Shown here one piece after another: positions 55,344 through 59,975 of a DNA stretch of 59,975 nt. The stretch comes from Clostridia bacterium (lineage in GTDB: Bacteria; Bacillota; Clostridia; TANB77; CAG-508): assembly GCA_022796855.1 (NCBI GenBank), contig JAAWJM010000008.1, forward strand, positions 1 through 59,975, given 5' to 3'. The position numbers and the translations under genes are program-made. The notes under the pieces are model-generated. The model was not told the DNA's origin, did no database searches, and saw nothing but the letters and a program-made list of their open reading frames with translations. Numbering within the stretch: the stretch's first letter is position 1; every line of letters starts with the position of its first letter.

Positions 55344-56112
55344 ATGGAAAACATATTAGAGTTAAAACAAGTAACCAAAAAATATCAGGCAAAAAATGGC
55401 GAAATAGAAGCAATTCATGATGTCAGTTTTTCGGTAAAAGAAGGAGAATTTATTAGTATCATTGGACCTAGTGGATGTGGAAAATCTACGCTTTTATCGA
55501 TTATTGCAGGATTAGAAGAAAAAAACTCTGGAAGAATATATATTGCAGGAGAAGAAATAAATGGAGTATCTGAAAAAATAGGATATATGCTACAAAAAGA
55601 TAGTTTGTTAGAATGGAGAACCATTTACGATAATGTGTTATTTGGACTTGAAATAAGAGGAAAAAAGAATAAAGAAGCCAAAGCCTATGTCGATGCGTTA
55701 CTAAAGAAATATCATTTAGAAGAATTTAAGAATAAATATCCTTCGCAGTTATCTCGGGGGGATGAGGCAAAGGGTTTCACTCATTCGAACATTAGCAATA
55801 AAACCAAAGATATTACTATTAGATGAGGCATTTTCTGCACTAGATTATCAAACAAGACTTATGGTGACACAAGATGTATATGAAATTTTAAAAAGTGAAA
55901 ACATGACAACATTAATGGTAACACATGATATTTCGGAAGCCATTAGTATGGCCGATAAAGTGGTTGTGTTAAGTCATAGACCAACTACCGTAAAACACAT
56001 TTGTAAAATGGATTTTGAAATGACCAATAAAAATCCATTCAATTGTAGAAAAAGTCCTAAATTTAGTGAATATTTTGATTTATTATGGAAGGAGCTTGAA
56101 GTACATGAATAA
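55344..56112 (+). CDS. ABC transporter ATP-binding protein (SsuB/TauB type), decoded through one CGG shift
   Basis: Walker A (IGPSGCGKSTLLSIIAGLEE), the Q-loop (GYMLQKDSLLEW) and the region before the signature are in the first frame. An in-frame CGG at 55755-55757 falls inside the ABC signature. Dropping the C gives QLS-G-GMRQRVSLIRTLA, the canonical LSGGxxQR, then Walker B (ILLLDEAFSALD) and the H-loop (LMVTHDISEA) to TAA 56112. 255 residues, normal length. Without the shift the protein would lack half of its ATPase site. ATG 55344 after AAAGGAGGA is preferred to GTG 55326. First gene of a three-gene transporter operon. Confidence 0.93.
55755..55757 (+). other. CGG +1 shift site 17 (ABC signature motif)
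   Basis: TCT-CGG-GGG-GAT; skipping C gives TCT-GGG-GGG-ATG, S-G-G-M. The first Gly of LSGGQ is nearly invariant in ABC ATPases. Confidence 0.95.
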
Positions 56113-56899
56113 AAAAGCCATATCGCAAGATAGGATAATATACTTAAGAAAACAAAGACAAAATAAAATAGCGATTTTTTCCGTACAAATGGCAATTATG
56201 ATAGGTGGGATTGCCTTATGGGAAATATTAGCCAACATAGGTGTTATTGATAGCTTTATTGCAAGTCAACCAAGTCGTATTGTAAAAACGTTTCTTAATC
56301 TTTCAGGAAATGACTTATTAACCCATTTGGGAGTAACCTGTTTTGAAACTATTATTGGTTTTGAATTAGGAGCTGTTTTAGGGGTATTGATTTCGATTAT
56401 CCTATGGTGGTCGAAATTTTTAGCAAAAGTAGCAGATCCATTTTTGGTAGTATTAAATAGCTTACCTAAAATTGCATTAGGACCAGTCATTATTATATGG
56501 GTAGGAGCAGGCATGGGAGCAATCATTGTAATGGCATTAGCCATATCTTTGATTGTAACAGTATTAGAAATTCTAAATGGATTTTTAAATACGGATGAAG
56601 AATTAATTAAAATGGCGAAAACCTTTCATGCAAATAAACTACAAATTTTAACCAAAATTGTCATTCCTGCTAACATACCTACCTTCTTAAATTCCTTGAA
56701 AGTAAATATAGGACTTTCTTTAGTAGGTGTCATATCAGGAGAATTTTTAGTTTCCAAAGCAGGACTGGGCTATCTAATTGTCTATGGAGGTCAAGTATTT
56801 CAACTAGACCTTGTTATGACTAGTGTCATTATCCTAAGCATTGTTGCAGCTATTCTATACCAAGGGGTGGTCTTACTTGGAAGAGTCGTTAACAGGTAG
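56105..56899 (+). CDS. ABC transporter permease (SsuC/TauC type)
   Basis: A 264-aa protein with about six helices and the binding-protein-dependent permease EAA-like loop (MAKTFHANKLQILTKIVIPA). SsuC-like features are seen in the N-terminal half (GGIALWEILANIGVIDSFIA) and in LGLSLVGVISGEFL-type sequence. It starts at ATG 56105, eight bases inside the ATPase gene, with AAGGAGC upstream, so expression is coupled to restored translation of the ATPase. Confidence 0.88.
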   Translation: MNKKAISQDRIIYLRKQRQNKIAIFSVQMAIMIGGIALWEILANIGVIDSFIASQPSRIVKTFLNLSGNDLLTHLGVTCFETIIGFELGAVLGVLISIILWWSKFLAKVADPFLVVLNSLPKIALGPVIIIWVGAGMGAIIVMALAISLIVTVLEILNGFLNTDEELIKMAKTFHANKLQILTKIVIPANIPTFLNSLKVNIGLSLVGVISGEFLVSKAGLGYLIVYGGQVFQLDLVMTSVIILSIVAAILYQGVVLLGRVVNR

Positions 56900-56973
56900 A
56901 GGTTGATGCCTTCATCGACCCACGAATAAGAATAAAACATGATAAACGGGTCGATGTGGGCATCGACCCCTGC
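56896..56973. repeat. Paired REP-like palindrome, copy 4
   Basis: GGTTGATGCC...CATCGACCC, spacer with AATAAGAATAAAACATG, then GGGTCGATG...CATCGACCCCTGC, between permease and binding-protein genes. Confidence 0.75.
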
Positions 56974-57003
56974 AATCAAAATTTAATGACAAGGAGGAAA
57001 AAC

Positions 57004-58023
57004 ATGAAAAAAATAATAGTAACAGCAATCATTTGCGTGATTGTTATATCCTTAGCCGTTACAACGGTTATCTTAAAAAACAACAAAACCAATAGTCATC
57101 TAAAAACCGTTCGTGTGAATGAAGTCACACGTTCGGTATTTTATGCACCACAATATGTAGCCATTGCGAATGGTTATTTTGAAGAAGCTGGTCTAAAAAT
57201 TGAACTTACTACAGGGCAAGGAGCCGATAAGGTTATGACCGCAGTAGTAGCAGGACAAAGTGATATTGGTTTTGCAGGTCCAGAAGCTTCTATTTACGTA
57301 TACAACGAAGGAAAAGAAGATTACTGCCAAGTTTTTGCACAACTAACCAAAAAAGACGGTTCTTTTTTAGTTAGTAGAACCAATGATGTAAACTTCAAAT
57401 GGAGCGATTTAAAAGGAAAAACCGTTATTCCTGGAAGAAAAGGTGGAGTACCTTACATGACCCTAGAATATGTTTTAAGAAAAAATGGACTAAATCCACA
57501 AACCGATTTAGTATTAGATGATAGTATCAAATTCGACCTTATGGCAGGAGCTTTTACAGGAGGAAATGCAGACTATGTAACTCTATTTGAACCCACTGCA
57601 ACTATGACGCAAAATGCAGGTAAAGGGTATGTAGTAGCTTCTGTTGGAGAAGCCGCTGGAGAAATTCCATATACTGCCTATTTTGCAAAAAAGAGTTATA
57701 TAGAACAAAATGGGGATACCATTCAAGCCTTTACAGATGCGATTTATAAAGGTCAAGTATGGGTAAAAGAACATTCAGCAAGTGAAATTGCAGAAGTTAT
57801 CAAAGACTTTTTCCCAGACACCGATGTAGAACTACTAGCAAATGTTATTAGGAGTTACATCGACATTGATGCATGGAACGAAACACCAGTACTAAAACAA
57901 GAATCTTTTGAAAGACTTCAAACCGTTATGGAAGAAGCAGGAGAACTAAGACAAAAAGCACCATATGAAAAAATCATAAACAATGAATATGCCGAAAAGA
58001 GTTTAAAAAATTCCATAAAATAG
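57004..58023 (+). CDS. ABC transporter substrate-binding protein (NMT1/SsuA-like)
   Basis: A 339-aa protein. An N-terminal membrane anchor (about 3-23) has no Cys lipobox, unusual for a Gram-positive binding protein. The NMT1/SsuA fold follows (FYAPQYVAIANGYFEEAGL; VVAGQSDIGFAGPEASIYV; LKGKTVIPGRKGGVPYMTLE). Family members carry sulfonates, nitrate, taurine or thiamine precursors; the residues seen do not settle the substrate. AGGAGGAAAAAC precedes ATG 57004. It completes the transporter with the two upstream genes. Confidence 0.88.
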   Translation: MKKIIVTAIICVIVISLAVTTVILKNNKTNSHLKTVRVNEVTRSVFYAPQYVAIANGYFEEAGLKIELTTGQGADKVMTAVVAGQSDIGFAGPEASIYVYNEGKEDYCQVFAQLTKKDGSFLVSRTNDVNFKWSDLKGKTVIPGRKGGVPYMTLEYVLRKNGLNPQTDLVLDDSIKFDLMAGAFTGGNADYVTLFEPTATMTQNAGKGYVVASVGEAAGEIPYTAYFAKKSYIEQNGDTIQAFTDAIYKGQVWVKEHSASEIAEVIKDFFPDTDVELLANVIRSYIDIDAWNETPVLKQESFERLQTVMEEAGELRQKAPYEKIINNEYAEKSLKNSIK

Positions 58024-58053
58024 TTGACAAATGTAATCTTAATTATGTATAAT
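58024..58053 (+). promoter_or_regulatory. Strong promoter for the 58.1-kb transcript
   Basis: Perfect TTGACA 58024-58029 and TATAAT 58048-58053 with an 18-base spacer, one base after the binding-protein stop. Confidence 0.8.
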
Positions 58054-58142
58054 TGTAGACACGAAAAACTTTTTTAAGTTTTACGCCTTTTCAGGCAAAA
58101 GTTTTTTAGTAAAGCTTTTATTAGAGAAGGAGGATTGGCGGC

Positions 58143-58229
58143 ATGAAAGCAATTCGAGGGAAACCTTGTAATATATGCATGGTGAATTCGATGAGATGTT
58201 ATGCGGCGGAAGCAATGTCTATTAAGTAG
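58143..58229 (+). CDS. 28-residue Cys-containing peptide
   Basis: Start ATG 58143 after AGAAGGAGGATTGGCGGC. It encodes 28 residues (begins MKAIRGKPCNIC) with three cysteines (9, 12, 19). The strong Shine-Dalgarno and dedicated promoter suggest real translation, but the peptide is unlike anything I know. It may be a leader peptide. Confidence 0.4.
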   Translation: MKAIRGKPCNICMVNSMRCYAAEAMSIK

Positions 58230-58297
58230 GACCGGCCGGAATTGGCGGAGAGCTGACCTCTGAAGTTCAGCCTAATAGAACTAACATTGCAAATGAG

Positions 58298-58326
58298 GAG
58301 GGAGTTTCGAGAGGAAACTCCCTTCT
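58298..58326 (+). terminator. Terminator of the 58.1-kb transcript
   Basis: GGGAGTTTC / GAAACTCCC stem with GAGAG loop, followed by a short T-containing tail. Confidence 0.75.
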
Positions 58327-58369
58327 TACATATAAAATAACATAAATCATATACAGGAGGTTTTGATAA

Positions 58370-58909
58370 ATGAGATTGCTTTTAACAAGACATGGGCAAA
58401 CAGATTGGAATGTAGCAGGAAAAATACAAGGGTCTACCGATATTTAATTAAATGAAACAGGAGTTAGGCAAGCAGAAGAAACCAAAGAAAAATTAAAAAA
58501 TGAAACCATTGATGTAATCATATCTTCTCCTTTAAAGCGAGCTAGAAAAACCGCAGAAATTATTGCTTCTGGTAGAAATATTCCTTTGATTTTGGATAAT
58601 GGAATTACAGAAAGATGTTTTGGAAAATTTGAGGGAAAGACACCAAAAGAATTTGATTTTGATGAAATATGGAATTATAAATTAAATAAACAATATGAAG
58701 ATGCCGAAAGCACGGGAGCTTTGTTTACGAGAATAGAGAATTTTTTAGAAAAAATTAAAAAAGAATATCAAGATAAAACGGTGCTTCTTGTTACCTATGG
58801 GGGAGTAACTGTACCCATTCGAGCAAAACTAGAAGGAGTGCCAGAAGGAATGGAAGTATTAAGAGGATTAGGCATTGATAATTGTGAAGTAAAAGAATAC
58901 GAAATTTAA
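58370..58909 (+). pseudogene. Histidine phosphatase / phosphoglycerate mutase family gene with an internal TAA
   Basis: ATG 58370 follows CAGGAGG. The N-terminus has the catalytic TRHGQTDWN (RHG motif) and GKIQGSTDI, then TAA at 58445-58447 where relatives have a Glu, Pro or Gln codon (DIxLNETG). The same frame continues, fully conserved, to TAA 58907-58909 (179 codons; SSPLKRARKTA, ERCFGKFEGK, VTYGGV). Only one base change separates it from an intact gene. It is not a CGG event. Either a fresh nonsense mutation or a sequence error. Confidence 0.8.
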
Positions 58910-58975
58910 AAGACAGTTCCTATTTTTTAATAAATAAGCAAAAAACGCATATATTAAAAAATAGGAGGTTTTTTT

Positions 58976-59570
58976 ATGATTCATATGATACCATTACCAT
59001 ATCCATTAAATGCCCTAGAACCATATTACAACAAAGAAACACTAGAAATTCATTATCATACTTTGTATAAAGGCTATGTGGATAATACCAATAAAACTTT
59101 AGAAAAATTAGAAAAGGCTAGATTAAACAATCAATTTGAATCGATTAAATGTCTTGAAAGAGATTTAAGTTTTTATGGTTCAGGAGCCATTTTACATGAA
59201 CTATTTTTTACAAACATGGGAGTACCAATGCCAAGTTTGCCAAGTAATGCACTTATGGAGCAAATCATAAAAGATTTTGGAAGCTTTGACAAATGCCAAA
59301 ATCAATTTATAGAAGCAGCCAAAACAGTAGAAGCATCACGGTTGGTGCATTTTAGCATGGGTACCAAATTTTCAGAAATTAGAAATCTTACAATGCGAAA
59401 AGCACCAAAACTTAACTCTATGGGGATGTAAGCCTTTATTGGTATTAGACATGTGGGAACACTCGTATTTCTTACAATACAAAGCAAATAGAGCGGAGTA
59501 TATTCAGAATTTTAAAAATATATTAAATTGGAAAGAAGTAAATAAGAGATTTGAAAAACTAGACTCATAA
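58976..59570 (+). CDS. sod: Iron/manganese superoxide dismutase family protein, decoded through one CGG shift
   Basis: From ATG 58976 (AGGAGG site) the N-terminal helical hairpin is intact (PYPLNALEPYYNKETLEIHY, first metal His; ILHELFF, second). At 59339-59341 an in-frame CGG falls in the SGW motif. Dropping the C gives VEAS-G-WCILAWVPNFQKLE and continues to the third and fourth metal ligands, LVLDMWEHSYFLQY, and TAA 59568-59570, 197 residues. The usual Gly/Gln second-shell pattern is altered (WCILAW), so dismutase activity should be checked. Its last codons overlap the anticodon-loop part of the tRNA-Met fragment. Confidence 0.88.
59339..59341 (+). other. CGG +1 shift site 18 (superoxide dismutase)
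   Basis: TCA-CGG-TTG-GTG; skipping C gives TCA-GGT-TGG-TGC, S-G-W-C, the conserved SGW of Fe/Mn SODs; the metal-binding C-terminus then follows. Confidence 0.93.
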
Positions 59571-59608
59571 CCCGAAGGTCGTAAGTTCGAGTCTTACCCC
59601 CGCAACCA
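59564..59608 (+). mobile_element. 3' half of tRNA-Met(CAT): candidate attachment site
   Basis: From the anticodon loop CTCATAA through the AGGTC variable region, a T arm (GTAAG TTCGAGT CTTAC) and acceptor strand CCCCCGC to encoded ACCA, this is the 3' half of a tRNA-Met. The 5' half is missing: upstream sequence is the end of the SOD gene and cannot pair with CCCGA. Identity starting in the anticodon loop is the pattern left by tyrosine integrases that cross over there. Confidence 0.7.
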
Positions 59609-59615
59609 AACTTCA

Positions 59616-59649
59616 ATCACTAGAACTATAAAGGTTTTAGTGATTTTTT
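59616..59649 (+). terminator. Terminator after the tRNA fragment
   Basis: ATCACTA / TAGTGAT stem followed by TTTTTT. Confidence 0.75.
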
Positions 59650-59698
59650 GTTGTCTTAAAATAGTTTACAATAATGCTATTTTTAAATACTATTATGT

Positions 59699-59725
59699 CA
59701 AATTGGGTAAAAGTTGGGTAAAATA
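59699..59725. repeat. TTGGGTAAAA direct repeat next to the tRNA fragment
   Basis: Two copies of TTGGGTAAAA in immediate succession (59704-59713, 59714-59723), about 95 bases from the tRNA 3' end: candidate integrase arm-binding sites. Beyond, to 59975, I see only AT-rich sequence and a hairpin. Confidence 0.4.
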
Positions 59726-59805
59726 ACTGCCTCAAACTACTTAAATTCTAATAAAAAAACATAAAAAAATGCACTATAAATTTAAAATTTTTATTAAAAT
59801 CTATA

Positions 59806-59853
59806 AGTAAAAAACTTTTGGGAAAGAGATTGGTAATCTCAAAGTTTTTTACT
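59806..59853. terminator. Long hairpin near the right edge
   Basis: GTAAAAAACTTT / AAAGTTTTTTAC with inner GAGATT / AATCTC stem; possible terminator of a gene outside the window. Confidence 0.45.
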
Positions 59854-59975
59854 TTTTATATCGTGAAAATTGTAACGGCTTTTATTTCCGTTTGTGAAAA
59901 TTAGAAAAAATATCGGAATACAAAAATAATTTCATTATTTTTGCATACTCAGGCTGTAACAAACAAGTTTTAACA

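Larger units (their letters stand above)
58060..58326 (+). ncRNA. Structured transcript with a mini-ORF; possible regulatory RNA
   Basis: From the promoter the RNA begins with a long AAAAACTTTT / AAAAGTTTTT stem enclosing GCC..GGC. It then has a perfect AGAAGGAGGA site, the mini-ORF at 58143, a GC-richer structured part (58228-58285) and a terminator (58298-58326). I cannot match it to a riboswitch or known RNA. Confidence 0.45.

Noticed and set aside
58445..58447. Programmed readthrough of TAA in the phosphatase gene
   Set aside because: No special context is visible and TAA is the common terminator of many genes here.
2512..59341. CGG reassigned to another amino acid without a frame change
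   Set aside because: A triplet reassignment would not restore the downstream frame; every site needs exactly +1.
5507..59570. The 12 broken genes as ordinary pseudogenes or long-read indel errors
   Set aside because: All breaks are a single C before an in-frame Gly codon, on both strands, in mostly non-homopolymer context. Flanking frames are fully conserved, and several genes are normally essential.
59551..59608. Functional tRNA-Met gene
   Set aside because: The 5' half is absent and the sequence before the anticodon loop (end of SOD) cannot form the anticodon or acceptor stem.

Overview
The window reads as one stretch of chromosome from an AT-rich, endospore-forming member of the Clostridia (Firmicutes), probably an uncultured gut lineage. 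The evidence is the gene content (SpoIIE, a Spo0A-like regulator, YtaF, a coat-type gene pair), the oxygen-independent ribonucleotide reductase NrdDG, AGGAGG ribosome binding sites, TTGACA/TATAAT promoters and strong AGA/GGA/AAA codon preference. There are no rRNA genes, no CRISPR array and no complete tRNA.

Layout. 0.5-2.1 kb: M23 peptidase and convergent mecA. 2.4-9.0 kb: cell-shape and division cluster DUF4321-radC-mreBCD-PBP2-minC. 9.0-9.9 kb: two translationally coupled small sporulation-type genes on the minus strand. 10.3-20.2 kb: two giant surface proteins with DUF11/SdrD-B-like domains. 20.4-30.7 kb: spoIIE-gdpP-rplI-dnaB-[HEPN/MNT toxin-antitoxin]-tilS-ftsH. 31-35 kb: Crp/Fnr regulator divergent from nrdDG. 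35-43 kb: 3D-domain protein, exonuclease III, AI-2E-type permease, HD-GYP protein, smc. 43-52 kb: accessory region with an Rpn nuclease, an ECF sigma/anti-sigma pair, a foreign-looking secreted protein, a Spo0A paralogue, YtaF, a metallopeptidase-like protein and a Ca-type P-ATPase. 52-59.6 kb: type I toxin-antitoxin locus, DUF2207 protein, Cys-rich mini-protein, BI-1 protein, SsuABC-like ABC transporter, broken phosphatase, superoxide dismutase, and the 3' half of a tRNA-Met that looks like an attachment site.

Main discovery. Twelve genes look frameshifted, several of them normally essential (ftsH, smc, tilS, mreD). In each of the 12 the break is the same: one extra C directly in front of an in-frame glycine codon GGN, which creates an in-frame CGG. 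Skipping that C, or reading CGGN as a four-base Gly codon, restores the family sequence every time: 18 sites, always +1, always Gly (10 GGA, 5 GGG, 3 GGT). I followed the frame of the CGG trinucleotides through the other native genes and found none where CGG is read as an ordinary Arg codon. The only in-frame, non-shifting CGG codons (three) are in one GC-richer, apparently recently acquired gene at 45.7-46.3 kb. I infer that this organism does not read CGG as a normal triplet. It appears to treat CGGN as +1-shifted or quadruplet glycine throughout its genes, which I do not know to be described in bacteria. Sequencing error or pseudogene decay would not place every insertion at the first position of an in-frame Gly codon. 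CDS coordinates below span the full restored genes.

Intergenic repeats are of two kinds: GTAGGGGTCGATG...CATCGACCC palindromes, often paired, and AGAACCCCCAGTC...GGGGCTTTT elements, one pair of which is inverted around about 110 bp.
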